This document shows, piece after piece, positions 41,906-51,333 of a stretch of DNA of 64,000 nucleotides. The DNA lies in NCBI RefSeq assembly GCF_021729865.1, contig NZ_CP063400.1:4216001-4280000 (forward strand), read 5' to 3'. How positions within the stretch are numbered: the stretch's first letter is position 1; every line of letters starts with the position of its first letter. Made by a program: the position numbers and the translations under genes. Origin of the DNA: Hydrogenophaga sp. SL48 (GTDB taxonomy: Bacteria; Pseudomonadota; Gammaproteobacteria; Burkholderiales; Burkholderiaceae_C). The notes beneath the pieces were generated by a model. The model saw only the letters and a program-made list of their open reading frames with translations. It did not search any database and had not been told where the DNA came from.

Positions 41906-42033
41906 GCGCCGCGCCGGGCCGTTCCCAAGCAAGCTCGCACCGCAGCCCGCAGGGCGAAGGTACCCCAGTGAGCGCCGCCCGGCCGTTCCGAAGGCGCTCA
42001 GCCCCGCAGTGCGCAGCACGGAGGGTAGTCCAG
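41902..42033 (+). repeat. Tandem 65-66-bp repeat carrying ribosome site and start-like codons
   Basis: Two imperfect units follow each other between wzy and wzx. Each runs from (A/G)TGAGCGCC through GCCGTTCC and CCGCAG to a purine-rich site (GCGAAGG or CGGAGGG), then TA(C/G)(C/T)CCAG leading to the next GTGAGCGCC. Start-like codons fall at 41902, 41968 and 42033; only the last is in frame with the flippase. Confidence 0.7.
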
Positions 42034-43289
42034 TGAGCGCCAACCCGGTCGCCACCCGGTCGTCGCTGGACTTCGCGTTCGTCTACGCGGCCTACTCCCT
42101 GCGCTACGTCTACCTGCTGGTGCTGATCCCCTTCTACGGGCGGGTCCTGGGCATGGAGGGGTACGCCGTGATGCTGTCGGCGCTGTCCCTGATGAACCTC
42201 GCCTGGATCTTCAACAGCTGGGGGCTGCCGCCGGCCGGCACCCGCGCCATCGCGTCGTCGTCCGGCCACGCCGACATCTTTGGCGCGCAGTTCACCGCCC
42301 GGCTGTGGCTCGCCCTGCTGGTGATCCCGGGGGCCCTGATCGCCATCCACCTATCGCCGATCCTGCTGGCCAACCGCTGGGCCGCCTACGCGGCCCTGGC
42401 CATGGGCGTGGTCTCGGCGTTCAACCTGGGCTGGTACTACACCGGCACCCACCGCCCCCGCACCACCGTCCGCCTGGAGGTGATCGGGTTCGTGTTCAAC
42501 CTGTCGCTCATCCTGACGCTGGTGCGCTCGCCGACGGACGCCGATCTGGCGATCTTCCTGATGCTGCTGTCCGCGCTCATGGTGACGGCCATCGCCTACG
42601 GGTCGTGCCGGGGTGAGTTCAGCCTGGACCGGCTCATTCAATGGCGCGCGGGCCTGCAGCTGATCCGGTCCTCGGGTTACCTGTTCCTGTACATCAGCAA
42701 CGCGATTTTTGTCGGGGCGGCCCTGACCTATCTGCTGGGCCTGTACGCCAGCGCGGACATGGTGGGGGCCTACGGCGCGGCGGACCGGCTGGTGGCGGCG
42801 GGCATCAGCATCATGACGCCCATGGGCCACATCTTCATCCCGAAGATCACCGCCCTGTTCAAGACCAGCCCCGAGGGTGCGTACCGCCTGTCCCGAAAGA
42901 TCGGTGCCCTGCTGCTGCTGGTGGCCACCCTGGGCGCCGCCATCAGCCACGGGTTCGCCGCGCCCATCGTGTCTCTGATCTTCGGCCCCGGGTTCGGGGA
43001 AACCGCTGAACTGCTGAAGCTGCTGTCGGTGGTGTTCCCGATCAACGCCGCCATCATCGTGCTGGGCGCCTACCTGTTCATCCCCCAGCACCAGGAGCGC
43101 ACGCTGGCCGCCGTCGTCATTGCCGGCTCGGCGATCGGCATCGGCTCGCTGGTGTTCATGGGCAACAGCCACCAGGCCATGGGAGCCGCCTACGCCCGGA
43201 TCCTCGGGGACTCGATCACCCTGGCGCTGCTGCTGGTGTTGGCATGGAAGAACGGCATCCTGCAGCGGTTCCTGTCTTTCCGCCGATGA
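42033..43289 (+). CDS. wzx: Wzx-like polysaccharide flippase
   Basis: 418 residues from the GTG at 42033, with GGAGGG 7 nt upstream. Twelve to fourteen membrane helices, MATE/PST-type (RYVYLLVLIPFYGRVLGMEGYA at the start; YGAADRLVAAGISIMTP in the middle). It moves lipid-linked repeat units across the inner membrane. A tandem duplicated start module lies between wzy and this gene. Confidence 0.9.
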   Translation: MSANPVATRSSLDFAFVYAAYSLRYVYLLVLIPFYGRVLGMEGYAVMLSALSLMNLAWIFNSWGLPPAGTRAIASSSGHADIFGAQFTARLWLALLVIPGALIAIHLSPILLANRWAAYAALAMGVVSAFNLGWYYTGTHRPRTTVRLEVIGFVFNLSLILTLVRSPTDADLAIFLMLLSALMVTAIAYGSCRGEFSLDRLIQWRAGLQLIRSSGYLFLYISNAIFVGAALTYLLGLYASADMVGAYGAADRLVAAGISIMTPMGHIFIPKITALFKTSPEGAYRLSRKIGALLLLVATLGAAISHGFAAPIVSLIFGPGFGETAELLKLLSVVFPINAAIIVLGAYLFIPQHQERTLAAVVIAGSAIGIGSLVFMGNSHQAMGAAYARILGDSITLALLLVLAWKNGILQRFLSFRR

Positions 43290-43341
43290 GCCCCTCCACC
43301 GGCACCGTTTTCATTTGATACACAGACCTTCAGGAACCACC

Positions 43342-44256
43342 ATGAATGCCTATGTCGTCATTGCCACCAAGGGGCGCGCTGCCATTGCCCGGGGGGTGCT
43401 GAACTCGCTCCAGGAGCAGACCTGCCCGATCGAACACATCCTCTTTGTCGGCAGCGAACCCGCCGACGTGGCCGGGCTGGACACCCACCCGCGGTACAGC
43501 GCCGCCACGGTGTCGGTGCTGCTGTCGGAGGCGGGCCTGACCAAACAGCGCAACGCCGGGCTGGAGCGGCTCGCCACCCTGACCCGGGGCGACGACCCGG
43601 GCAACTGGTTCGTGGCGTTTTTCGACGACGACTTCCGCCTCGCCCCCGACTGGCTGGCCCACTGCAGGGACGCGTTCCTGAACGACCCGCAACTGGTCGG
43701 CGTGGGCGGCACGGTGGTCGCCGATGGCATCACGGGCGAGCCGATCACCGAATCACAGGCCCAGGACTTCATCGGGTCCCGCCTGCCGCCCATGAAACAC
43801 ACCTGGTCCGGCCCCCGCCGGGACGTGCCCGACCTCTACGGCTGCAACATGGCGTACCGCGGCACCGTGGCCGGCACCGACCGGTTCGACCCCGACCTCC
43901 CTTACTACGGCTGGCTCGAAGACGTCGACTACTCGGTCAAGGCCAGCCAGAAGGGGGCCCTGCGGCTCATCCCCGAATGCCGGGGGGTGCACATGGGCAC
44001 CTCGTCGGGCCGCACCAGCGGCGTGCGCTTCGGCTACTCCCAGATCGCCAACCCGCTGTACCTGATCAAGAAAAAGACCATCCCCCTCCAGAAGGGCTGC
44101 CGGACCCTGCTGCGCAACCTGCTGTCCAACGGCAAGAACTCGCTGTTCCGCAACCAGTCCCGCGACTACACCGGGCGGCTGAGGGGCAACTTCATGGCCA
44201 TCAAGGACCTGTTGCAGGGCCATTGCCACCCGACCCGGGTCAAGGGCATCCAGTGA
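43342..44256 (+). CDS. GT2 glycosyltransferase (first of a related pair)
   Basis: 304 residues from the ATG at 43342 (CAGGAAC upstream). GT-A, family 2: N-terminal VVIATKGR, then FFDDDFRLAPDWL (DxD site), the LYGCNMAYR block and WLEDVDYSVK (catalytic base region). The gene at 57647 encodes a relative with the same LYGCNMAYR and WLED blocks plus a similar C-terminus (GYSQ(I/V)(A/C)NP(L/V)YL). Sugar and linkage unknown. Confidence 0.88.
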   Translation: MNAYVVIATKGRAAIARGVLNSLQEQTCPIEHILFVGSEPADVAGLDTHPRYSAATVSVLLSEAGLTKQRNAGLERLATLTRGDDPGNWFVAFFDDDFRLAPDWLAHCRDAFLNDPQLVGVGGTVVADGITGEPITESQAQDFIGSRLPPMKHTWSGPRRDVPDLYGCNMAYRGTVAGTDRFDPDLPYYGWLEDVDYSVKASQKGALRLIPECRGVHMGTSSGRTSGVRFGYSQIANPLYLIKKKTIPLQKGCRTLLRNLLSNGKNSLFRNQSRDYTGRLRGNFMAIKDLLQGHCHPTRVKGIQ

Positions 44257-44282
44257 CCCACCCGCCCGCAACCCCGGACACC

Positions 44283-45545
44283 ATGAGCGCCCCCGCCATG
44301 CCGCCCCCGCTCCGCCTGGTCGTGCTCAACGACTTTTCGTCGGCCAAGGGCGGTGCGTCGTCGCTGGCCATCGCGAACGCCAACCTCATGGCGTCGATGG
44401 GCGTGCCCGTCACCTTCCTCTGCGGGGACCACCGCCCCGACGACGGCGCGCTGAATGCGGACGTCTCGCGCCTGGGCCTCGATGGCGCGGCCATCGATCC
44501 GGCCCGGCCGCTGAACAACGCCATCAACGGCCTGTACAACGCCGCCGCCCAGCGCTTCCTGGCGGACTGGATCAGCGCCCACGACACGCCCCACACCGTC
44601 TACCACCTGCACGGCTGGAGCAAGATCTTTTCGCCCTCGATCTTCAAGGCGCTCTCCGGGGTCTCCAGCCGCACCCTGGTGCACGCCCACGACTATTTCC
44701 CGGCCTGCCCCAATGGCGCCTTCATCAACTACCCGCAGATGAAGGAGTGCGAACTCCTGCCCACCCAGGTGGGCTGCCTGCTGTCCCAATGCGACCAGCG
44801 CAGCTACCCCCAGAAGCTGTGGCGCGTGGCGCGGCACCAGGTCAAGAACCGCTGGTTCAACCTGAAGGACTCGAGCTTCAGGATCGCGCTGCCGCACGAG
44901 GCCATGCGCCCGTATTTCCTGCGCAGCGGCAGCCTGGACCACACGGTGTACACCATCCCCAACCCGGTGGTGCCGTTCACCACCGACCGCATCCCGGCCG
45001 AAGCCAACGCCGAGTTCCTGTTCATCGGCCGGCTGGTGCCCGAGAAGGGCGTCGACACCTTCCTCGCGGCCGCCCAGCGCGCCCGGGTGAAGGCCAAGGT
45101 CATTGGCGCCGGCCCCCTGCTCGAACCCCTGAAGGCGCAGTACCCCGACGTCGAATTCACCGGCTGGCAGGACCGGGACACCATCGGCGCGCACCTGCGC
45201 CACGCGCGCGCGGTCATCATGCCGTCGCGGCTGCGGGAAACCTTCGGGCTGGTGGCGATCGAGTCCATCGCCAGCGGCATCCCGGTGGTGGTCTCGACCA
45301 GTTCGGCGGTGGCGGCTGACCTGGTCCGGATGAACGCCGGCATGACGGTTTCGCCAGACCATGTGGAACAGCTGGCCCAGCTCATGGGCCAGCTCAACAC
45401 CGCCGACGCGCTCGTGCGGACCATGAGCGACAACGGCCATGCCCACTGGCGGCAGGTGGCCAACACCACGGACAGCTGGGCCGGCGCCCTGCGGTCCCTC
45501 TATGGCGCGATGGCGGGTGAACCCAGCCACATCCGGACGCACTGA
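44283..45545 (+). CDS. GT4 glycosyltransferase
   Basis: 420 residues from the ATG at 44283; a GTG at 44253 overlapping the previous stop (GTGA) would add 10 residues and is a fair alternative. GT-B fold with LVVLNDFSSAKGGASSLA at the N-terminus, FIGRLVPEKGVDTFL, and the acidic region RETFGLVAIESIASG. Contains several cysteines in the middle (FPACPNGAF, VGCLLSQC). Acts on the growing repeat unit; specificity unknown. Confidence 0.88.
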   Translation: MSAPAMPPPLRLVVLNDFSSAKGGASSLAIANANLMASMGVPVTFLCGDHRPDDGALNADVSRLGLDGAAIDPARPLNNAINGLYNAAAQRFLADWISAHDTPHTVYHLHGWSKIFSPSIFKALSGVSSRTLVHAHDYFPACPNGAFINYPQMKECELLPTQVGCLLSQCDQRSYPQKLWRVARHQVKNRWFNLKDSSFRIALPHEAMRPYFLRSGSLDHTVYTIPNPVVPFTTDRIPAEANAEFLFIGRLVPEKGVDTFLAAAQRARVKAKVIGAGPLLEPLKAQYPDVEFTGWQDRDTIGAHLRHARAVIMPSRLRETFGLVAIESIASGIPVVVSTSSAVAADLVRMNAGMTVSPDHVEQLAQLMGQLNTADALVRTMSDNGHAHWRQVANTTDSWAGALRSLYGAMAGEPSHIRTH

Positions 45546-46784
45546 ATGAACCAGCTCAAGGTCGGCATCCTGAACGTGGCGTACAGCCCCAACCTGGGCG
45601 ACGGACTGATCGCGGAGTGCCTGCGCCACGGTCTGGCGTCGTCACCGGCCCAGCTCGATCCGCACTTCATCGACCTGGCGGGGCGGGAGAGTTTTTCGCA
45701 GGGCCTGCAATCGAAGAAGCGCCTCAACGCCGTGCGGTCGATGCTGCCGGCGTTCGCCCTGGGCGTGGCCTCGCGGCTGTACCTGGCGCTGCTGGTGCGC
45801 TTTCGCCTGCGGCCGTTCTACCGCCGCAAGATGGCCGGGCTGGACGCCGTCATCCTGGGTGGCGGCAACCTGCTGGCGGACCAGGACCTGAATTTCCCGA
45901 AGAAGATCCACGGCGCGCTCATGGAGGCGGCCCGGCTGCGGCTGCCGGTGTACCTCTACGGCGTGGGGGTCTCCGACGACTGGTCACCCACCGGCCGCCA
46001 GCTGTTTCTGGAGGCCCTCGGCGCCTGCGACCTGCGCTTCATTTCCGTGCGGGACGCCCGCTCCGCCACGCTGCTGGCGCGCGCGCTCGGCCCGGCGCAG
46101 CGCGACATCGTCACCGTGCTCGACCCCGGGGTGTTCGCCGCGCTCGCCCTGCCGCCGGTCGCCCAGGAGCCCCCCCCGCCCGACGGGGTGGCGCGCATCG
46201 GTGTGGGCGTGATGAGCCCGGGCGAGCTGCAGTACCACGGGCTCTCGTCGCTGGAAGACCATGTGCTCTTCACCTTCTACCTCGACCTGCTGGCCGACCT
46301 GGGCGCCCGCGGGGCCCAGGTCCGGGTCTTCACCAACGGCAGCCCCGAAGACCGCGCGTTCGCGCAGCGGCTGAGCAGCGCGTTCAGCGAGGTCGGCCCG
46401 GCCCGCGCGTGGCTGGCCGATGTGTCCGAGCGCATCCAGACGCCCACCGACCTCGTCAACGTCATCGCCGGCTGCACCGGCATCGTGGCCTTCCGCCTGC
46501 ACGCCATCATCGCCGCGCTGGCCTGTGACAAGCCGTTCGTGGCGCTCGCCTGGGACAAGAAGGTCGGCGCCTTCCTGGACGAGGTGCAGCGCCCGGGGGC
46601 CCTGGCCGACGTGTCCCGATCGTCCGCTGCGTCGATCGTCGACCGGCTGCTGGCGACCCCGGCCGCGCCGCCTCCCCTGTCGTCAGCGGCGTGCGCCCAG
46701 CGGTCTTTGCGCTCGGTGCACCGGCTGGCCGCCCTGATCGCCCCACCAAGGGAACCCCATGACCCCCAAGAAGCCGCCGTCTAA
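45546..46784 (+). CDS. Polysaccharide pyruvyl transferase family protein
   Basis: 412 residues. N-terminal GILNVAYSPNLGDGLIAE, GGGNLLADQD, and a second domain with GVGVMSPGELQ and CTGIVAFRLHAIIAALACDKPFVALAWDKK (split signature: FRLHAIIAA, PFVALAWD) typical of the family, which adds ketal-linked pyruvate from PEP to sugar residues. This would give the exopolysaccharide acidic groups. It begins immediately after the preceding stop and overlaps the VanZ gene by 26 nt. Confidence 0.88.
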   Translation: MNQLKVGILNVAYSPNLGDGLIAECLRHGLASSPAQLDPHFIDLAGRESFSQGLQSKKRLNAVRSMLPAFALGVASRLYLALLVRFRLRPFYRRKMAGLDAVILGGGNLLADQDLNFPKKIHGALMEAARLRLPVYLYGVGVSDDWSPTGRQLFLEALGACDLRFISVRDARSATLLARALGPAQRDIVTVLDPGVFAALALPPVAQEPPPPDGVARIGVGVMSPGELQYHGLSSLEDHVLFTFYLDLLADLGARGAQVRVFTNGSPEDRAFAQRLSSAFSEVGPARAWLADVSERIQTPTDLVNVIAGCTGIVAFRLHAIIAALACDKPFVALAWDKKVGAFLDEVQRPGALADVSRSSAASIVDRLLATPAAPPPLSSAACAQRSLRSVHRLAALIAPPREPHDPQEAAV

Positions 46785-47121
46785 AGCCTGGATGGGCCCC
46801 CCCCTGCTGGCCGCCGGCGTGTCGGTGCTGGTGTTCGTCGTGGCCCAGGTGGACCTCATCCGGCCCGCCTACGCGCAATGGGACAAGGCCGCCCACTTCC
46901 TCTGCTTCCTGGCCACCTGGTGGGTGTTCCACCGGGTGCTGGGCATGGGCCGGGTGGCGGCGCTCCTGCTCGCGGCCGCGCTGGGCGCGTTCATCGAGGT
47001 GCACCAGATCGGGCAGCCCTCGTTCGATCCGTCGTGGTCCGATTTTTTCGCCGATCTGGCGGGCATCGCGGGCGCCTGGGCCCTGGCGCTGGCGTTCCCG
47101 GCGCGGAAGGGCCCACCATGA
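46759..47121 (+). CDS. VanZ-like membrane protein
   Basis: 120 residues with three or four membrane helices. VanZ-like features: QWDKAAHFLCF near the middle and EVHQIGQPSFDPSWSDFFADLAG. Such proteins are frequent in exopolysaccharide and exosortase loci, function unclear. It overlaps the pyruvyl transferase end and its stop overlaps the next start (ATGA). Confidence 0.8.
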   Translation: MTPKKPPSKAWMGPPLLAAGVSVLVFVVAQVDLIRPAYAQWDKAAHFLCFLATWWVFHRVLGMGRVAALLLAAALGAFIEVHQIGQPSFDPSWSDFFADLAGIAGAWALALAFPARKGPP

Positions 47122-48785
47122 AACCCCTGATGACGGCACTCGCGGTCGGCGCCCTGGCGCTGATGTCCATGGCGGCGCTTCACGCGGCCGGGCCATCCCT
47201 CGGCGTGGGCGCGGCCTTGCAGCAGCAAAACCCGCCCCCCACCGCGGAGCAGGCCGCCGCCAACCCCTTCGGCGTCGCGTCCTCCGCCTCGTCCTCCCGG
47301 CGCCTGGCCAGCTGGATCGGGCCGGTGGCCGAGGCGGGCGTGGGCTGGGTGCGGGGCTTCAGCCCCACGCTGAACCCGTCCCAGGTGGCCCAGAGCGTGC
47401 CCGCGTCCATCCGCTTCAGCGGCATCCTGGAGTACCGGGACCCGGCCGACCCGGCGGCGTGGCAGCAGTACGTCCGGGACCGGGTCCAGACCTTCAAGCC
47501 CGTGACCCGCCACTGGGAAATCTGGAACGAGCCGCCCAACTTCACCCCGAACACCCCGCCCGAGGTCTACGGGCAGATGGTGGCCCTGGCCCACGACGCG
47601 GCCAAGGGCGTGGACCCGACGGTGCAGGTGGGCCTGGCGGCCCAGAGCGTCAACCTCAACTACCTGGACCGCGCGCTGCTCTCCGGCGCCAAGGACAAGT
47701 TCGACTTCATCACCGTGCACCCCTACGAGACGGCCGGCCTGATTCCCCGGGGTTTCGAGGCCCAGTACATGGCCATCGTGCCGACCATCCGCAAGATGCT
47801 GCGGGCGCGCAACCCCGAGCGCGCCCAGGTGCCGGTGTACTTCACCGAGGTGGGCCAGCCCATCGACGCCCGGAACGACGAGACGGCGCAGGCGAGCCAG
47901 CTGCTGAAGGTCTACACCATGGGCCTGGCCCAGGGTGCGGCCCGGGTCCACTGGTTCGAGCCCCTGGACGGCGACTCCGGCCCCTTCGGCCTGATCGGCC
48001 CACAGGGCCGGCCGCGCCCCGCCCACACGGCGCTGCGCGCGCTGATCACCCACCTCGGCCCGCAGCCGCGGTATGTCGGCTGGCTGCTGCTCGCCGACCG
48101 GCACCACGGGTTTCTCTTCGACGGCCCGCAGGGCCCGGTGCTGGTGGCCTGGAGCCAGCCCGGCACCACCGCGGCGGTGGCGCTCCCGGCCGGCAGCCGC
48201 GTGGTCGAGCCGCTGTCGGGCGGGGTGCAGCCCGCCCCCTCGCTGGCGCTGAACAACGTGCCCAGCCTGGCCCTGCTGCCCAGGGGCGCGGTCGGGTGGA
48301 CCCAGCTGGCGAGCGCCAACCAGGCCAGGCCCTTCCCCTGGAACGGCGACCACAGCGGCGCGAAGCGCATCGAATTCACCGCCCCCGGCGGCCCGGCCGG
48401 CGAGCGCGGCCTGCACCTGGTGCAGGCGCCGGTGTGGCGCGACGTGGGCACCGAGCGGGTGCTCGACGCGGCGCCACGGGCGATCACCGCGTTCACGGTG
48501 GACCCCAACTTCCTGTCCTACAGCCCGCAGCCGCTGCGCATCACCGCCGTGGTGCGGCGCAACTCGGCGACCGCGGCCGGCTTCAACCTGAAGTACGAAA
48601 GCCGCAGCGGCACCCGAAGCCTGGGCTGGAACGCGGTGCCGGCGCAAGGCGAATGGAGCACCCTGAGCTGGCCCATCACCGACGCCCAGTTCGTGGGCAA
48701 GTTCGGGTACCACTTTTCTTTCGACTCGGACAGCACCCGGCACAGCAACTACAGCATCCGCAGCGTGTCGGTGAGCAAGGAGTGA
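47118..48785 (+). CDS. Exported GH39-like (PslG-type) glycoside hydrolase
   Basis: 555 residues, signal peptide about 24 residues (ending AALHAAG). TIM barrel with the acid/base Glu at 138 (EIWNEPP) and probable nucleophile Glu at 244 (YFTEVGQ), the layout of GH39 and of PslG, which trims or releases Psl exopolysaccharide in Pseudomonas. The C-terminal part (about 330-555) is beta-rich and ends in a carbohydrate-binding-like domain. Probably a periplasmic or secreted enzyme controlling polymer length or release. Coupled to the VanZ gene. Confidence 0.82.
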   Translation: MKPLMTALAVGALALMSMAALHAAGPSLGVGAALQQQNPPPTAEQAAANPFGVASSASSSRRLASWIGPVAEAGVGWVRGFSPTLNPSQVAQSVPASIRFSGILEYRDPADPAAWQQYVRDRVQTFKPVTRHWEIWNEPPNFTPNTPPEVYGQMVALAHDAAKGVDPTVQVGLAAQSVNLNYLDRALLSGAKDKFDFITVHPYETAGLIPRGFEAQYMAIVPTIRKMLRARNPERAQVPVYFTEVGQPIDARNDETAQASQLLKVYTMGLAQGAARVHWFEPLDGDSGPFGLIGPQGRPRPAHTALRALITHLGPQPRYVGWLLLADRHHGFLFDGPQGPVLVAWSQPGTTAAVALPAGSRVVEPLSGGVQPAPSLALNNVPSLALLPRGAVGWTQLASANQARPFPWNGDHSGAKRIEFTAPGGPAGERGLHLVQAPVWRDVGTERVLDAAPRAITAFTVDPNFLSYSPQPLRITAVVRRNSATAAGFNLKYESRSGTRSLGWNAVPAQGEWSTLSWPITDAQFVGKFGYHFSFDSDSTRHSNYSIRSVSVSKE

Positions 48786-48953
48786 CGGCCATGCACCCAC
48801 GACACACCACCGCTTTCCCACCCCCAGGCCTCCGGTCGGCTCCCGCCTGGCCCGGTGCATCCAGCCCGGTCCGGGGCCAACATCGTCCAGCCCGGCAGCC
48901 CACCCGCTGCCGCCCTGATCCTTCCTGCTGCCGCTCTTAGAGCCCCCACCGCC

Positions 48954-51302
48954 ATGCTGCCCAACACCCTCCCTCCCCACGGTCCGCCGCACTCCACGGC
49001 ACTGGCCTTGCAGCAGGCGCGCATGCTGCAATCCGCCCAGCGCGCGCGCGAAGAGACCGATGCCGCGCCCAACGACGACATCGACCTCAAGGAAATTTTC
49101 CGGGCCATCGCCAGACACAAATGGATGATCGCTGGCATCACCCTGCTGTGCCTCGCGGCTGCGGCGGTCTACACCCTGCGCATCACGCCGCTGTACCGCG
49201 CCACCACGCTGATCCAGATCGACCGCAGCGCCCAGAAGGTCGTGGGGTTCAACACCGAGGTGGAGCTCGACCAGGGCACCGCGTCCGACCAGCTGCAGCT
49301 GCGCACGCAGATCGAGCTGCTCAAGAGCCGTTCCCTGGCCCTGCGCGTGATCGACGAGATGGGCCTGTACAAACCCGGTGAGGGCGAGGTGCCGGCGGAC
49401 CCGGCGGCGCCCGCCGCGCCGGTGGCCACGCCCGCCCCGCCGCCCGCCAACGACACCGGCTTCGTCGCGACGCTGACCCGGAACTTCCGCCAGCTGTTCA
49501 CCCCGGCCGTGAAGGACGGGGAACGCCTCAGCCGCAACGAGACCATCAGCGCCTTCAACGACTCGGTCAACATCGAACCCCTGCGCAGCTCGCGGCTGGT
49601 GGAGGTGCAGGTCATGAACAAGGACGGCGAGCTGGCGGCGCGCATCGCCAACCAGATCGCCCAGACCTTCATCGCGATGAACCTGGAGCGCAAGCTGGAG
49701 ACCTCGGTCTATGCCCGGCAGTTTCTCGAAGAACAGATCCAGCAGACCAAGGCCAAGCTGGAACAGAGCGAGCGGGTGATCAACCAGTACGCCAAACGCA
49801 ACGAGATCCTGAACCTGGGCGACAAGACCAGCGCCACGACGCAGAACTACGTCGATTTCTCCGCCGCGCTGGCCAAGGCCGAGCAGGACCGGATGAAGGC
49901 CGAGGCGCAGTACGAAGAGGTGCGCGCAAGGCCCGAGAGCGCCCCCCGCGTGCTGGACAACCTGGCGGTCCAGGCCTACAAGGAGCAGCGCGCCCGGCTG
50001 GAGGCCGAGTACGCGAAAAACCTGGCGGTGTTCAAGCCGAACTTCCCGGCGATGCTGCAGGCCAAGTCGCAGATCGACGAGCTGCAAAAGCGCATCGACA
50101 CCGAGGTGGAGGTCATCCTGGCCTCGATCAAGGGCCAGTACGACGCCGCCAGAAAGCAGGAAGCGCTGTTGCGCACGCGCGTCGGCGCCTCGCGCGACGA
50201 GGTGCTGATGGTGCAGGACCGCAGCGTGGACCTGAACCTGCTCAAGCGCGAGCTCGACACCAACCGGCAGGTCTACGACAGCCTGTTGCAGCGCCTCAAG
50301 GAGGTCAGCGTCACGGGCGGCCTGAACACCAACAACATCTCGGTGGTGGACGCGGCGGAGTCCGCGCTGTTCCCCTTCCGGCCGCGCCCGACGATCAACC
50401 TGGCCGTGGGGCTGATGCTGGGCCTGCTGGCCGGCGTGCTGGCGGCCATCCTGCGCGAGCAGATGGACGACTCCATCAAACACGAAGACGAGGTGGAGCG
50501 CCTGTTTGCCCTGCCGCTGCTGGGCTGGATTCCGGCGACCCGCAAGCCCCGGGGCATGTCCATCGAGTCGCTGGGCCTGCTGGCCCACTCGGAGCCCCGC
50601 AGCGGGTTCTCGGAGGCCTACCGCTCCATGCGGACCGCGCTGCAGTTCTCCACCGCCGACGGCGCGCCGCGGCACCTCATGGTCACGAGCTGCGGCAAGA
50701 ACGAAGGCAAGACCACCTCCGCCCTGGCGCTGGCCATCAACTTCGCGCAACTGGGCCAGCGGGTCCTGCTGATCGACGCCGACATGCGCCTGGCGTCGGT
50801 GCACAAGGCGCTGGGCCTGCCCAACGAGCGCGGTCTGTCCAACCTGCTCGCGGGCGAAGCGCCCGCCGAAGAACTGATCCTCAAGACCATGGTGCCGAAC
50901 CTGGGCGTGCTGCTGGCCGGGCCCACGCCCCCCGACCCGGTGGAGCTGCTGATGGGCCCGGGGCTGCGCATGCTGCTCGACCGCGCCCAGGCGCTCGGCT
51001 TCACCCAGCTGATCATCGACGGGCCACCGCTGCTGGGCATCGCGGACGCCATCGTGCTGGGCAACCAGATCCAGCACATCGTGTTCGCCGTGAAGGCCTC
51101 CAGCACCAAGAAGAAAAGCATCAAGGACGCGCTGCGCCGCCTGCGCAACGCCGGGCTGGCGCCGATGGGCATGGTGCTGACCCACGCCCGCACCGAGCAC
51201 ACCAACGACGACGCCTTCGAGTCGTACTACGGCTACGGCCATCCGCCCAAGACGGCGCCCGGCCTGCTGGGCACCGCGAACGGCGCGCGTGCGCCGTCCT
51301 GA
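48954..51302 (+). CDS. wzc: Wzz/BY-kinase polysaccharide co-polymerase (Wzc/GumC family)
   Basis: 782 residues from the ATG at 48954. N-terminal Wzz domain with two membrane helices (WMIAGITLLCLAAAAVYTL near residue 60 and LAVGLMLGLLAGVLAAIL near 490) enclosing a long periplasmic coiled coil; then a cytoplasmic bacterial tyrosine kinase domain with Walker A SCGKNEGKTT, Walker A' LLIDADMR and Walker B LIIDGPP. The C-terminal tail has a short Tyr cluster (ESYYGYGH) as phosphorylation site, fewer than in E. coli Wzc. It controls chain length and export together with the PHP phosphatase. A 168-bp gap precedes it. Confidence 0.92.
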   Translation: MLPNTLPPHGPPHSTALALQQARMLQSAQRAREETDAAPNDDIDLKEIFRAIARHKWMIAGITLLCLAAAAVYTLRITPLYRATTLIQIDRSAQKVVGFNTEVELDQGTASDQLQLRTQIELLKSRSLALRVIDEMGLYKPGEGEVPADPAAPAAPVATPAPPPANDTGFVATLTRNFRQLFTPAVKDGERLSRNETISAFNDSVNIEPLRSSRLVEVQVMNKDGELAARIANQIAQTFIAMNLERKLETSVYARQFLEEQIQQTKAKLEQSERVINQYAKRNEILNLGDKTSATTQNYVDFSAALAKAEQDRMKAEAQYEEVRARPESAPRVLDNLAVQAYKEQRARLEAEYAKNLAVFKPNFPAMLQAKSQIDELQKRIDTEVEVILASIKGQYDAARKQEALLRTRVGASRDEVLMVQDRSVDLNLLKRELDTNRQVYDSLLQRLKEVSVTGGLNTNNISVVDAAESALFPFRPRPTINLAVGLMLGLLAGVLAAILREQMDDSIKHEDEVERLFALPLLGWIPATRKPRGMSIESLGLLAHSEPRSGFSEAYRSMRTALQFSTADGAPRHLMVTSCGKNEGKTTSALALAINFAQLGQRVLLIDADMRLASVHKALGLPNERGLSNLLAGEAPAEELILKTMVPNLGVLLAGPTPPDPVELLMGPGLRMLLDRAQALGFTQLIIDGPPLLGIADAIVLGNQIQHIVFAVKASSTKKKSIKDALRRLRNAGLAPMGMVLTHARTEHTNDDAFESYYGYGHPPKTAPGLLGTANGARAPS

Positions 51303-51333
51303 GCACCACGTCCTGACACCCGCAGCACACCCC

